From Paroedura picta (taxonomy: Eukaryota > Chordata > Lepidosauria > Squamata > Gekkonidae), in the NCBI RefSeq assembly GCF_049243985.1, contig NC_135380.1, forward strand, positions 23,608,501-23,672,500: 64,000 bases of DNA, written 5' to 3'. Shown here in pieces: positions 12,040 to 25,934 of the stretch (its first letter is position 1; each line of letters begins with the position of its first letter). The notes under the pieces were generated by a model. It worked only from the letters and a program-made list of their open reading frames with translations. It had not been told where the DNA came from and made no database searches. Made by a program: the position numbers and the translations under genes.

Positions 12040-12243
12040 TCAGACAACTTCATCCGGAGAGTTGTGGTTTGTCTTGGAATGCTGGCAGTTCTTCTCGTTC
12101 AAGAGGCTAGTCACTTCGTTGGATGTTGGGGTGTCCTTTGCGGGCAAGGTGGTGTCCAATTTGGGGGGGCTGCCATCAGGCGACTGGGGGCAGCTCTCCA
12201 AGCGGGAAGCCATGAGGCCGTTTTGGTACTGAAGGCGTGTGAT
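12040..12243 (-). CDS. CNNM4: CNNM4 coding exon 7 (last), residues 721-787
   Basis: Follows the acceptor CCTGCAG|ATCACACGCC and encodes ITRLQYQNGLMASRLESCPQ, then a variable tail with LLNEKNCQHSKTNHNS and the C terminus PDEVV, stop TGA at 12042-12040. It corresponds to the vertebrate [20 protein letters not shown] and LLNERN blocks of CNNM4. The tail between these blocks is low in conservation and acts as a cytosolic linker. The last four residues DEVV have an acid at -2 and a hydrophobic end, unlike mammalian CNNM4; any binding role is speculation. Confidence 0.93.
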   Translation of the reverse strand: MTRLQYQNGLMASRLESCPQSPDGSPPKLDTTLPAKDTPTSNEVTSLLNEKNCQHSKTNHNSPDEVV

Positions 12244-12405
12244 CTGCAGGGCAGAGAAATGACAAAAGTGTGCTCAAAGGTGTATGAGCAGAACAACAAG
12301 GAAACAATTGCAACAAGGACAACAATATTGCACACTCCACGTCCGTTGTACAAGTTAAGCAGATTCACCTCACTCTCAGCATTTTTGCATTGCTTGAGCA
12401 TGCAC

Positions 12406-12625
12406 AGTGTGGGGGTTAGAGCGTCCGACTAAGATCTGGGAGACCCTAGTTCAAATTTGTGCACCGCCATGGAACCTTGCTGAGTGACATTGGGTCAGTC
12501 CCCATCTGTCAGTCTGCCTTGCCTCATGGGGTTGTTGTAGTAAAGATAAAACAGAGGAAGGGAGAATGACATTGTAAGTCTATTTGGTCCTTAACCTGAG
12601 GAATAAACATGAAAAATCTAAATGG
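12406..12625 (+). repeat. tRNA-derived SINE
   Basis: Head GTGGGGGTTAGAGCGTCCGA, then CTAAGATCTGGGAGACCC and TAGTTCAAATTTGTGC (decayed B box). The body includes TGGAACCTTGCTGAGTGACA and CCTCATGGGGTTGTTGTAG, followed by an A-rich end. Family shared, in the opposite orientation, with copies at 18449, 43597 and 53935. Confidence 0.65.
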
Positions 12626-13248
12626 ATAAACAAATATCAACTTAATTGATTTCACCTTGACTTAGAACGGGGTAACTCTGCTTAGGACTACACTCACTCA
12701 AATTTCTATCTCGGGTTTTTCCCAAGAAGTCCATGATGGTGAATAAATTTCCTGCTCTTCCATTTTAACCTCCAGGTTGAATTGAGACAGGATCGACCAT
12801 TGAGCTTCACAAAACACTTGCGATTTGAACCTGGGCCTCTCAAGCTCCCACCACTCTGGCTGTCTGCCCTCCTCCCTCATAATATATGTGGAACCTGTGC
12901 AATATTTCCCCGTTTGGGAAGCCAGTCCCAGTTTCCCCAGAACATGCCCACCATGGCAGCCTTCTACATTTCTAGCCCTTGTCCTATCATACATGACAGT
13001 GTTTACCGGGAGGCATGTGTAACACAGGAGGGGCAGAATCAGGAGCCAAGAAACTCCAGATTGTTTCTGTATGTGGAGACCCCCGTTTATCTCAGGCCTC
13101 GTTTTCTCTGAGGTGGACAGTCCCCAAGTGGACGCACATGACTGAACACACTTATGTTTAAACAACAACAACAAAAGACCTGCACGGCAAAAATGATAGG
13201 CAGAAGATAGATCCAAGTGGGCAGCGATGTTGGTCTGAAGTAGCACAA

Positions 13249-13387
13249 CAAAATTTGAGTCCAATGGCACCTTTAAGACCAACCAAGATTTATTCAAGGC
13301 GTGAGCTTTCGAGTGCATGCACTCGAAAGCTCACGCCTTGAATATATCTTGGTTGGCCTTAAAAGATGTTATTGGACTCAAATTTTG
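13249..13387. repeat. Inverted pair of Penelope-like repeat ends
   Basis: Two roughly 70-bp arms meet at GAGTGCATGCACTC (13311-13324). Each arm carries CGAAAGCTCACGCCTTGAAT, then TTGGTTGGCCTTAAAAG-like and TTGGACTCAAATTTTG words, in opposite directions. The same words occur singly at 37340-37475 and 45354-45440. The head-to-head layout and the GAAA-plus-stem motif resemble the inverted long terminal repeats of Penelope-like elements. The assignment to Penelope is inference. Confidence 0.5.
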
Positions 13388-13488
13388 ATAGGCAGGAGAG
13401 TTCCATGTGCCAGGAGGGTCTTTTCTTTGGTGGGGCATTCCACAACAAAGTGCAGAGTGGGTCAGAGAGGCGTTCTCATCTGTCTCAC

Positions 13489-13670
13489 CTTGATATACTG
13501 CAGGTCCATGAGGGCTCGAACACTGAAGTCGGAGAGATACTGGGAGGCAGCGCCGGAATTAATCTGGTTGTTGCTGCCGCTGAAGTTGGAAGAGATGGAA
13601 TCGGAGCGCTCATGATAGCACAGCGAGGCAGAGCGATTCAGGTTGCTCATGTGAGAAGGGGAGCGCACCT
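13489..13670 (-). CDS. CNNM4: CNNM4 coding exon 6, residues 660-720
   Basis: Acceptor TTTCAG|AGGTGCGC and donor ATCAAG|GTGAGA frame 182 bases. With the single base from exon 5 it reads K-VRSPSHMSNLNRSASL, then CYHERSDSISSNFSGSNNQI and YLSDFSVRALMDLQYIK. These match the CNNM4-specific LSRSASLSYP, GSSNQ and YISDFSVRALVDLQYIK segments, separating it from CNNM2. It completes the cyclic-nucleotide-binding-homology domain and its serine-rich insert. Confidence 0.95.
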
Positions 13671-13756
13671 CTGAAACTAGACACGGAGGAGAATGAGCTG
13701 TAAAGAGCACCCTTTCCCCCTTCTTCCTGCTGTCTTTGTTTTTCTTCCCCCACCCA

Positions 13757-15330
13757 TTTATTTATCTGTTTCGGAGCTTTTATTCAGCCCTCTCTCAGCA
13801 GACTCAGGGCAGATCACAGCACAAATAAAGTCACAATCAAAAATTCTAGGATACAAAAATTACAAATCTTATTAGTTTAAAATTAACATTTTAAAAAAAA
13901 TCATAAAATTATTAACTACTGATAATGCCCGTAGAGATTTGTCTATCATAAGGGATTGGGGGGGGGGGAGTTTGCAGTGGCATAACCCTCACTGGTGGGC
14001 ATAGTTTGGTGGGTACAGACTGAGAGTTTGAAGGATTTGGAGGAATAACTCCGTTTGCAAGCCCTGTGGAACTATCTAAAGTCCTGCTGGGCTCTGATAG
14101 CATTTGGCAGAGAGTTCTACCAGGCCCTGGTCGAGGCCAGTTTGATCTCCTGGGTACCAGGGATCCTAAGTAGGTCTTGGCTGCTAGATCTTAATACCCT
14201 TTGGGGACATAATGGGAATCTTCTCTCGTGTACATAAAAAAATCCTTTCTAAGATTAATTTAAAAGGTTGCTGGCAAATGTCTGAGCAAGTGAGGGGGGG
14301 CATACAAAAGAGGAAAGGATCTATTTTAAAATTGGGACAGACGGTCTTTTGCAATTGTCCAAACTACGACCCTATGCATGCTTATTCGGAAAGAAGTGTG
14401 ATTGATTTCATCAGGACTTATTCCCAGGGGCATGGGCACAGCAGTGGAGCCCTTCAGAGTCCTTACTGATGGGAAGAGGCCTCTTATTTTGCAGAGCAGC
14501 CCTAAACACCATTACCCCCTTCTAAGTCCATTCCAGTCAGTAGGCCTGGAAGGAAATAACTCTCTTATTTAAGTTATTTAAAAAAGTAGATATTCCCGAA
14601 TACGAATCGAAGCTCACTGTAAAAGAAAGAGTTAAAATGCACTAAAATATACACACAACCACAACAAAATACACATTGCAGTCACCAAAAGAAGAAGAGG
14701 GATTAAAACTTTGAGAGCGACCAGCAGAATAACAGCAAGGGTAAAATGGCTATCAGCGCAACCACAAGCCCATTGGGAAGAGGATAGCTTCCATTTGCAA
14801 TCTGACAATGAACTGAGGGTGCAGTCAGATGTTTATTCCAGGGGAAGGGAAGGCCAACATTTTCCTACCATCACCAAGAAAGCTAATGACACATGGCCAC
14901 TGGCCAAGTCTGTGGTGGCTGTAAAACGCTTTGTCAAGACACTTGACCCTGGTCTACAGGCAAGGTGCAGGATGGAAAAGGTGATATTTGCATCTCCTGA
15001 ACCCAAACCATTGAGGGCTTTATAGGTCAAAGCCAGCATTTTCAATGGGCTCTGGAAGCTATGCTGGATGCAAAGGAAGCTGAATCAAATGTTTCCAGGA
15101 ACATTTCCCAAAGGTGGCCCTGCACATACAGTCCAGCCTGGAAGCCATCGGGGCATTTATTGGTATGGCTAAGTCAGGTTTCTCCAAAAAGGGTTGCAGT
15201 TGAGATATCAGCCTTGGTAAGTTGAAGGAAATGGTGGGCACAGGCATAGTCAAGACATCCAGGAGCAATACTGGATCCATATGGCAGCCCAAACTGGGAT
15301 TCCAGGCTCTCATGGGTCACATAGCCCTTC
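13757..15330 (-). repeat. L2/CR1-type LINE 3' UTR, interrupted
   Basis: In minus orientation: tail ATTTATTTATCTG at 13757, UTR words GTGGAACTATCTAAAGTCC and GAGAGTTCTACCAGGCCC at about 14065-14130, then at about 15013-15055 GGGCTTTATAGGTCAAAGCC and AGCATTTTCAATGGGCTC. This order matches the family's consensus as seen in the 3085 and 41330 copies. The middle (about 14240-14990) holds later material, including a fragment with CCCTATGCATGCTTATTC. No protein frame survives. Confidence 0.5.
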
Positions 15331-17979
15331 CCTGCTCTTGCAGTAATCTGCAGGGACTTGGTGTTTTTGGATGCTAATTTTTCAAAACTATTTCAGTTTT
15401 TAGTCCTTTTCTGTTCAGTGTAGATCAGTTACAATGGATACAGCCCTAACAACTGGGTTTGCATATGTGGAACCAAATTACAACATAATGTTTTGCAGTA
15501 AAATCACCACAATGGCCATTGTTCAAACCGCAGCCATTAGCACTGAGGTCTACTCAGGCATCCGGAAGGCGTGAGTTTGGCACCCCGTTGGCAAAACACT
15601 GACACCCCTATTTCTTTCTTTACTTAAAGGATTTCAAAGCTTTCTGGCCTTAAAGACTCACCAAGCGCCTACCTATCAATCTGCAAGTTGAAGCTAGTAA
15701 TCTCGGAGATCTGTCTTCTCAGGGGTAGAATGCAATCATCATTGTACTGTGATTATCCCTCAACCTCAGGCCAAGAAGCTACCGATCCCTCAACTAAGGT
15801 CACGTCCTGATCAATTCTGTTTCCAAAGCTGAGAGCGTGAGAAGTCAAGGCAAATGCTTGCTGTTGGAATCTGGCGTCAGGCTTCCATCAGAAGCATCGC
15901 GATAGAACAAAGCATACAAAGAGACAGAACCAAGTAGCCCCGAGCAGACAATCCCTCCGTGCTTGCAGCCAATTGCACAGAAAGGGACACGTGCCCTGGC
16001 TCCACTGCCTCACCCCCCCCCCCCGGCTCATCAGTACAGCGTGAATTAATAGAAGTTATGTCCATGGTTCCCCTCCTTCCCTGTGATGGGGACACTGATT
16101 TCCCAGCATTCCTGATGACAAGGAGGCTGTGCACATGTGGAAGCTTTTTCTGCATATTTGCAGCATGCAGGCAAGCTTGCAATGGGGGGGGGGCAGGGCT
16201 CTGCCCTTATGTCTGCTCTCCTTCTCCACAAATTGACATAACACAGCAGGTTCCCGGGCTCAGGGGTTGTGGACTCTGTTGACTCTGGTGCAACACTGGA
16301 TAAGTGTCTCCCCCCCCGCCACAGTTTTTTGTTCTTCCTCATGAGCAATACCCCGAACTCTTCTTTCCCAACTGCATGGTGTGTTCTGGGGGCAGGGGGT
16401 TGGCCAGAAATAGCGGGCATGAGAAAAGTGAATTATAATAAGCCCTTAATTGACCCCATTTCTATTCTTCGCTGAGATGCTCAGGGAGGTGAATACAAGG
16501 CAGCTTCCTCCATCTTATCCTCATAGCGCCTCTAAAAAGCAGATGAGGGAGAGGTGAAAGCACGTCTGTCTCTCCAGCCCAAGGGTGACCCTCGATGGAG
16601 GCCACCGTGCTGACCATTTGCTTATGTGTTTCTAGAGACAGAGTGATGCCAAGTGAGTGGTTCCCTTCCCCCTTGTTCTGTATCCCTGGCGGAAGGCAGC
16701 GTATCCCAAAGTAATGAATCAAAGCGACCCAGCTGCAGCAGGAAGCCCAGGCAAGGGGTTAATGTGGTTAGAGATGTGCACCTCTCAAGACATGCACATT
16801 TGTGGTTTACCTGACACCTTGGAATACAAGGATGCTCGCTGCATAGACTGCCGTTCAAGTATGGCTGGTGGGGCTAGACACAAATACACACACAGGGAAG
16901 GACCAGGTGAGAAGCAGGTGCAAAATGAGGGTGACGCAAAAAAGAAACTGTCCCCAATGTGTAGCCAAGATCATTAGGGTTGATGTGGAAAGGACCCCTC
17001 GTACAACGGGCTAGCTGCTGGCATGTTTTGGTGCCAGAGGTGGAAAACAGAAGCCCCCACAAATGGCGCTTCGTCTGGTGCACTTTGGGATGACTGGCCC
17101 TTCGCTTCACAGGATGCTTCCAAATTCGCCCCTGCTGCTAACCTGTAACTTTAGGTGATAGACTTGTGCCCTCTACTGGTCATTTCTGAAAACCTCATAT
17201 CGGCAGAGGGCTCCCTTAGTCCTGCAATTGTATTAAGGATGGCTTTATCTCCACAGCCCCTTTCTTTACCTGTGGCAAAACTGGCAAGCAACTTGTCCAA
17301 GGCAGCAGCAGAGCAGGGAAGACACACTGACATTCTGCTCCCTACGTTGCAAACCACTCTCCAAATTTTAGAAAAATGTAACCTGCAGAAGATTTTATAT
17401 CCAGTCCTCCTGCCATCCTTTGTTCCCCATTTTAAAATGTGTCCTGCAAGTTATCACTTGATTCCCTCACCATGTGCAGCTTCCAGGAGAGCATAAAAGG
17501 GGCCCTGTTGGCTCAGAGCAATGGGCCACCTAGTCCAGCAATCTGTTTTATACCATGGCTGACCAGTTGCCTTGGAGGGCCAGCAGAATAGGGCATGGGG
17601 GCCAAGGCAGGCCCCCTTGCTCTAGTAATGAGAGGTTTGCACAAGGAATCTGTACACAGGATCTGTCTTGCCTGCTTGGAACACCAGCTGTGCTATTGGG
17701 CAGCAATATGTCCTGTGGGCATTAATTATATAATTTAACTACTCCTTGTTCAACCTGTTTTAATTTCTGTCTATTTCTATGGGGCACACTGAGGTAAATC
17801 TTTCAGGCAGCAATTTTTGAGTGCCATTAAGGATGTAGCAGTCTCTTCTGGGCAGTTCTCCGGCACAAGACGGAACATGGAGATTTGTACCTATGTAGAT
17901 AGTGCATTTTCTACTTGCCCTTCCTCCAAGGAGCTTAGAGTGGTGCACATTTATTTATTTATTTATTTTTATTTATTTA

Positions 17980-18240
17980 AAGGTAAAGGTATCCCTTGTG
18001 CAAGCACTGGGGTGACGCCCTCCAGCGTTTTCATGGCAGACTTAATACGGGGTGGTTTGCCAGTGCCTTCCCCAGTCATTACCGTTTTACTCCCCAGCAA
18101 GCTGGGTACTCATTTTACCGACCTCGGAAGGATGGAAGGCTGAGGCAACCTTGAGCCGGCTGCTGGGATCGAACTCCCAGCCTCATGGGCAGAGGTTCAG
18201 GCTGCATGTCTGCTGCCTTACCACTCTGTGCCACAAGAGG
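17980..18240 (-). repeat. Sauria-type tRNA SINE
   Basis: Reverse complement of the 6479 copy: starts AGGTAAAGGTATCCCTTGTG, contains CCTCCAGCGTTTTCATGGCA and CTCGGAAGGATGGAAGGC, and ends with the tRNA-like head (GGATCGAACTCCCAGCC, then GCCTTACCACTCTGTGCC). It sits between an A/T-rich run and the long ATCT tract in CNNM4 intron 5. Confidence 0.85.
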
Positions 18241-18447
<207 letters not shown>

Positions 18448-18448
18448 A

Positions 18449-18650
18449 TCACATTTATATACCGCCTGTGGGCTCAGGGCGGTTTACAGAAAACATGACT
18501 CTTTCATTCATTTTATCTTTACAATCACCCTGTAAGGAAAGTTAGGCTGAAAGAGTGTGATTGGCTCATCCAGCAAGCTTCATAGGGGAGTAGGGATTTG
18601 AACCCGGTCTGCCAGCTCCTAGTACAAAGCTTTAGCCATTTCAATGCATA
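18449..18650 (-). repeat. tRNA-headed SINE with LINE-like tail
   Basis: On the plus strand: TCACATTTATATACCGCC, GGGCTCAGGGCGGTTTACAG, TTTATCTTTACAATCACCC, then the reversed tRNA-like head TTTGAACCCGGTCTGCCAGC and AGTACAAAGCTTTAGCC. The tail end (CTGTAAACCGCC in the sense direction) matches the L2/CR1-type LINE 3' termini elsewhere in the window, suggesting the LINE that mobilised it. Confidence 0.65.
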
Positions 18651-19590
18651 CAGATTTTTCAGTAAAGCTATTATCAATGCCAATCTTAGCTCCAAAGGGC
18701 TGTCTGATGTTGTGTGACACAGGTAAGTTCCAAGGCTGGCCACAAGATGGCACAAATCAAGCATGTAAGCTTGAAATGAGCATGAACACAAGCAGATTAT
18801 GTCCCAGGCAAACTCAGAATGTCGGGTTTATGGCAAGGGCCAAACTGGCAGCCCAGGAAAAATATGCATGTCTTGGAGGCCTTACCAAATTTTAATCAAT
18901 GAACTTCAAAACCATTCCTTAAAAGGAAAACAGTGGTTTCAAATAGTAAGAAACAAAGATATCAGACAATTTAATGGTAACATTTTTTGGGGGGTATCAC
19001 AGTGTACATACAATATGTGCAAATGCAAACTGTGGAAATAATGTGTAAAATCAGATCATGTGTACTCTTTAACTGGGGTTCCCTCACGGCTGGCTCTATC
19101 TTCCAGCTCTTTAATTTTATTCCATCTTTCCTCCAAGGGGCAGCACAAAAAATTCTAAATAAATAAGGAGGTCTATGATGAGTCTTTCCCTTCTTCCACT
19201 GTTCCTTCATAACAACACAGGTAAAAGCTAAGACAATGTGACAGGGCTTCAGGGGAGAACTGAATCCAGCACTACAGTGGCCAACATGCTGACCAGACAA
19301 ATCAGTATGAACCAAATATACTCCCAACCTTCAGTCTACTGCAGGCTGGGAGAAAAATGTCCTGTCTCCTTAAGAGAGGCTTAATTTGTACAAATGTGCA
19401 CCTGAAGCTTTTCGTGGCATTCACTTGGCAAATACCATCCCATTGAAAATCTGGTACAGAGATGGGGCATTTTTTTTCTCCAGGCAGTGTGGAGAACAGA
19501 GTGACCAATGGATACACAGACGCTGATGCAGAACGTCAAATATATTTCCCCCACACTCCCTCCCAGGTTCACTGTCTAGCATCCCCAGCT

Positions 19591-19874
19591 AGAAGAAGAA
19601 GAAGAGTTGGTTCTTATATGCCGCTTTCCCCTATCCGAAGGAGGCTCATAGCGGCTTACAGTCGCCTTCCCATTCCTCTCCCCACAACAGACACCCTGTG
19701 AGGTGGGTGAGGCTGAGAGAGCCCTGATATTACTGCCCAGTCAGAACAGTTTTATCAGTGCCGTGGCGAGCCCAAGGTCACCCAGCTGGCTGCATGTGGG
19801 GGAGCGCAGAATCGAACCTGGCATGCTAGACTAGAAGTCCACACTCCTAACCGCTACACCAAACTGACTCTCAA
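19591..19874 (-). repeat. tRNA-derived SINE with (TTC)n tail
   Basis: Minus orientation: the tail appears as AGAAGAAGAAGAAGAGTTGG, then ATGCCGCTTTCCCCTATCCG, CCTTCCCATTCCTCTCCCC, AAGGTCACCCAGCTGGCTGC, and the reversed head AATCGAACCTGGCATGC and CCTAACCGCTACACC. Nearly full length. Same family as 21209 and 24666. Confidence 0.8.
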
Positions 19875-20592
19875 AGCTAAAATTAGCAGGGCTGGGGAAG
19901 ACCCCATCTATGGCTCTGGGAGGCTTTGGGATAGACACACTAGATCAGAAGAACAGTCTTGGTATGAAGACCTCAATGCACAGGCTGCCTCAGTCCAAAT
20001 CGGCCTCCTGGCTTCTGGAGAACCCCCCCACAGGTGGGCCAGGTCCAGCTCAAGGATCTTGTATGGCTCCTTAGGAGTTGAACTTCTGCACCTTAAACAT
20101 CTTCTGTACCATAGAGTCTTTACTAGATCCTTAGTGTACTATTAATACACTAAGAACAGTTGGTCAGAGGGCCAAAGCATCATACGACAGCTTTGGCCTG
20201 AAATGCAGGACACTCTTAATCTTGCATATGTCTTCTGGAAGCATATCTTGCCACAGCATGGCTGGGCTCCGTCATAAAACCAGTGAAACAATCTCATGAT
20301 TAGGGCTTGACTGTTAACGGAGTACAAGTGCTGAATCCTGGTCAGAACATGGTGGACAACACCCAAAAAGGAATGTGAACATTGAATTGTGTTGGACGAA
20401 ACCAGTGAGGAGGACAGCTGAAAATTCTCTGTAAGAGAGGTCTCTGGGCAGCCAGCTGCCCATCTCTGCCCTAGAGGCCTCACGGGGAAAACACAGGCCT
20501 TGGAAAGGAGTCTGTCTGCTTCCCTCCCCACTCCCACCTGCTTCGTGGCTCCTCTCACAGTCAGGTGTCCGTTCCCCCATTGAACAAAATCA

Positions 20593-20910
<318 letters not shown>

Positions 20911-20997
20911 CTACAAACACTACACCTCCCCTAGAACCTTCCATGAAAATTATTCCCTACAGTAGGTTGGAAAAAAACCCCCACTAACTGGGAACAT

Positions 20998-21110
20998 TTT
21001 ATTTATGTAATTCATTTCTCCACAGCCTTTCACCCCAACAGAGACCCAAGGCAACTTATACCGTTCTCCTCCCCTCCATTTTACCCTGGCATTCCCCTCC
21101 ATTTTAGTCT
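20998..21110 (-). repeat. SINE 3' fragment
   Basis: Plus-strand words TTTATTTATGTAATTCATTT, TCTCCACAGCC, GACCCAAGGCAACTTATACC and TCCATTTTACCCTGGC are the reversed 3' half of the tRNA-headed SINE family also seen at 37961. The tRNA-like head is missing or unrecognisable. Confidence 0.5.
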
Positions 21111-21208
21111 GACACTCTTAATCAGGACTCCACAGTGACTCTCATATGGGAATGAGCAAGAAGGGTAAGCATAAGTTCACAAAGTAGCCAGAGTGTGATT
21201 TAAAGAAA

Positions 21209-21456
21209 GCCAGCTTGGTGTTGTCGTTAAGAGGGGCGGCCACTAATCTGGAGACCTGGGTGTGATTTCCCCACTCTTCCACATCCAGTCAGCTGGGAGA
21301 TCTTGGGCTACTCACAGTTCTCTCAGAGCTCTCTCAGCCCCGCCTACCTCACAGAGTGTCTTTTAAGGGGAGAGGGAGGGAAGGCGATTGTAAGCCGCTT
21401 TGAGACTCCTTCGGGCAGTGAAAAGCAGGGTGTAAAAACCCATCTCTTCTTCTTCT
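21209..21456 (+). repeat. tRNA-derived SINE with (TTC)n tail
   Basis: Head GCCAGCTTGGTGTTGTCGTT, AAGAGGGGCGGCCACTAATC and GGGTGTGATTTCCCC (decayed B box), body CAGTCAGCTGGGAGATCTTG, GCCGCTTTGAGACTCCTTCG, tail TCTTCTTCTTCT. Head and tail are both present, so it is essentially full length. Confidence 0.8.
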
Positions 21457-21617
21457 AAGAACTTTATCTTGTTTGCCCTCACGATAACCCTGTGAGGCAG
21501 GGCTCTGCACATCTCTTTACAGTACAGCTGTTTGTTGGGATTGTTTTTGTAGGCACTGAAGAGGTAATCCAGAAGATACAGCTGGTGGGAATCTTGACGC
21601 TGCTCCTTAGGAGTTCA

Positions 21618-21851
<234 letters not shown>

Positions 21852-21903
21852 TTAGGACTCCACAGTCAGGCCACGACAGCCATGTTTGGGGGGGGGGGGA
21901 CCT

Positions 21904-22033
21904 GGGCCCATTCTGCACGCACTGGATAATGCACTTTCAATGCACTTTAGAAGTAGATTGTCTTGTTCTGCACAGGAAAATCCAGCTACAAAAGCACATT
22001 GAAAGTGTATTAACCAATGTGTGTGGAATGGTC
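21904..22033. repeat. Palindromic MITE-like element (GGCCCATTCTGCAC ends)
   Basis: The left arm GGGCCCATTCTGCACGC and ATAATGCACTTTCAATGCAC is mirrored on the right by AAAGCACATTGAAAGTGTAT and GTGTGGAATGGTC. A second copy is at 59933-60062. Length, inverted repeat and absence of coding point to a non-autonomous DNA transposon; the superfamily is unknown and no clean target duplication is seen. Confidence 0.6.
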
Positions 22034-23036
22034 AATGGTGTCTCAGAGAGACTAAGTCCAGCTGGCAGAAGCGCCATCTCTCCCCTGTTTGCTCAGAGCA
22101 TTGGAAGCCACCCTCTCTAGCAATGGTTTCTTTTCATGCCACCTTCCTCACATTGCTCTAGCACAGCTACAGGAGCAACTTAAAAGAGTATGTTGGCTAA
22201 TGGAAGGCATTGGGTCAATTCTAGCCCCCAGGTATGAGCTTTAAAGCAAAAAAGAACCTGAAAAGCAGAATTGCTTGTAGGCTAATTTGGGAGGGGAGAT
22301 TCGATTTGCCATCACCTCACACTACACTCTCACTAGTAACTGACCAGGGCTTTACACTGTACCTTCCCTCTCTGTGCTGGAATTCTCGTGTTATAACCTG
22401 CACATTTCTCTCTCTGTCTCTTTCTGTCTCTCAGAGTGGAGCTCTTCCAGTGATCAGGGTTTCCCCTCAAGGCTGGCTTTGCAAGGAGAGAACTGGAAAA
22501 GAAAACAGGAAGCTTTCCTCTAGCAGTCTGAAGAGCAGCCATCTTGCCACACATGGTCTAAGCTAAAGCATAGCCAAGGCCCAGCCTGTGGCATTCACCC
22601 TCCCCACAAATGTGGCAGTTACTGTGGCGCTATTTGTGGGCTTTGCTGTGAGAAACAGAAACAGGGAAAGGAGGGGAGGGGAGGAAACCGCGCACACAAC
22701 GGCCCTCATTCAATTCTGAACCCACAGCAGACAGGATAATGGAGGGATAGCATACTCCAAAGACAAATCCCCTGTAATTTCTGAATAAGGCAGTGAGAAT
22801 GACCTTTCAGCGTGGATTTCATATTAGCCTTTCAAATCTGATTTGGGCAGATTGTCGGCGACAGATTTGATGGGTTTTGAGGCAAGATAGTAAAGGGAGA
22901 TGAATGGAGGATGCCGCATTGGTAGAAAAGTAGCCTGTGTACACGTGTGCACTGCATAGATGGATTTGGCCAGTCCTGTCAGTATCATGTTAGGCATTAA
23001 GGTCAATGAGCAGATGCTACAGAAAAACAATATTAC

Positions 23037-23125
23037 CAGTGCAATCCCAAGCAGAGATACTTCTTCCTAAGCCCACTGACTTCGAAGGATTTTAAAAGGG
23101 CATAGCTCTGTTTAGGATCACAGTG
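23037..23125. repeat. Palindromic CAGTGCAATCC element
   Basis: Left arm CAGTGCAATCCCAAGCAGAG, TTCTTCCTAAGCCCACTGAC; right arm CATAGCTCTGTTTAGGATCA, CAGTG. The arms are imperfect reverse complements around a centre near 23082. Fragments of the same family are near 4427, 12663 and 57200. It looks like an old small foldback DNA element. Confidence 0.55.
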
Positions 23126-23660
23126 TTGGCCAGCAGTGCATGCTAGGTTAAATCATTAATTTCTGAAATGGTGTGCTGTGTCACTAGAAATTTAAAAACT
23201 AAATAGTTAAAGGTTACAAAGTTACAAAGTTACAAAGGAGGTTGCCCTCTGCAACTCTGTATGATCTACTGCTCTAGCTTTCTTCCGTTCCACTAATTCA
23301 GCAGCATTTTTGCACCACTAATGATTGGATGAGCTCTTCACCCTGCCGCATAAAGCCAATCTGGGCCTCTTCTCACATCTCTGTGTCAGCCCTTCTTAGT
23401 TCTAGTTAGGAAGGGCATTCAAACCTGTAGAAGACTCATGTAAGATCACAGTAAATGGGCTCCTCAGAGGGTGGGTGAGTCTCATCTACTCTATAAATCA
23501 GAACTTTGGAAACGCTTAATAATTGCTTCCCAGACACTAAGAGACAATTTAATAGGCAGTTAAAAGATTGACTAGGTGCCACCTATCCAGTGCAAAAGCT
23601 TGTCTGGTTGTTCCACAATCATCCTTGAAAAACTCTTTGGACGCTTCAGATAGTCCAGAA

Positions 23661-23730
23661 CAGGGGTAGTCAAACTGCGGCCCTCCAGATGTCCATGGAC
23701 ATCTGGAGGGCCGCAGTTTGACTACCCCTG
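23661..23730. mobile_element. Minimal hAT foldback element: perfect 70-bp palindrome
   Basis: Thirty-five bases starting CAGGGGTAGTCAAACTGCGG are followed at once by their exact reverse complement ending ACTACCCCTG, with no spacer or mismatch. It is flanked by an exact 8-bp duplication GTCCAGAA at 23653-23660 and 23731-23738, the hAT hallmark. It is the shortest member of a family whose other copies here are 112-137 bp and contain an extra internal stem. Non-coding; lies in CNNM4 intron 3. Confidence 0.93.
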
Positions 23731-23781
23731 GTCCAGAATGCTACAGTCACAAGATGGCCTCAGGAACTTCCCTTTACACTA

Positions 23782-25934
<2,153 letters not shown>

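Larger units (their letters stand above)
12244..13488 (-). other. CNNM4: CNNM4 intron 6
   Basis: Bounded by donor AAG|GTGAGA and acceptor TGCAG|ATC. Holds a tRNA-derived SINE (12406-12625), an inverted Penelope-like pair (13249-13387) and a short CAATCC-type fragment near 12663-12700. The 206-codon minus-strand open frame across 12698-13318 matches nothing I recognise. Confidence 0.85.

Noticed and set aside
11660-12432. Two overlapping plus-strand frames of 170-190 codons
   Set aside because: Overlap the antisense of CNNM4 exon 7 and its 3' UTR; no homology recognised.
12698-13318. 206-codon minus-strand open frame in intron 6
   Set aside because: Begins inside a Penelope-like repeat, lacks splice-flanked conservation and shows no family resemblance.
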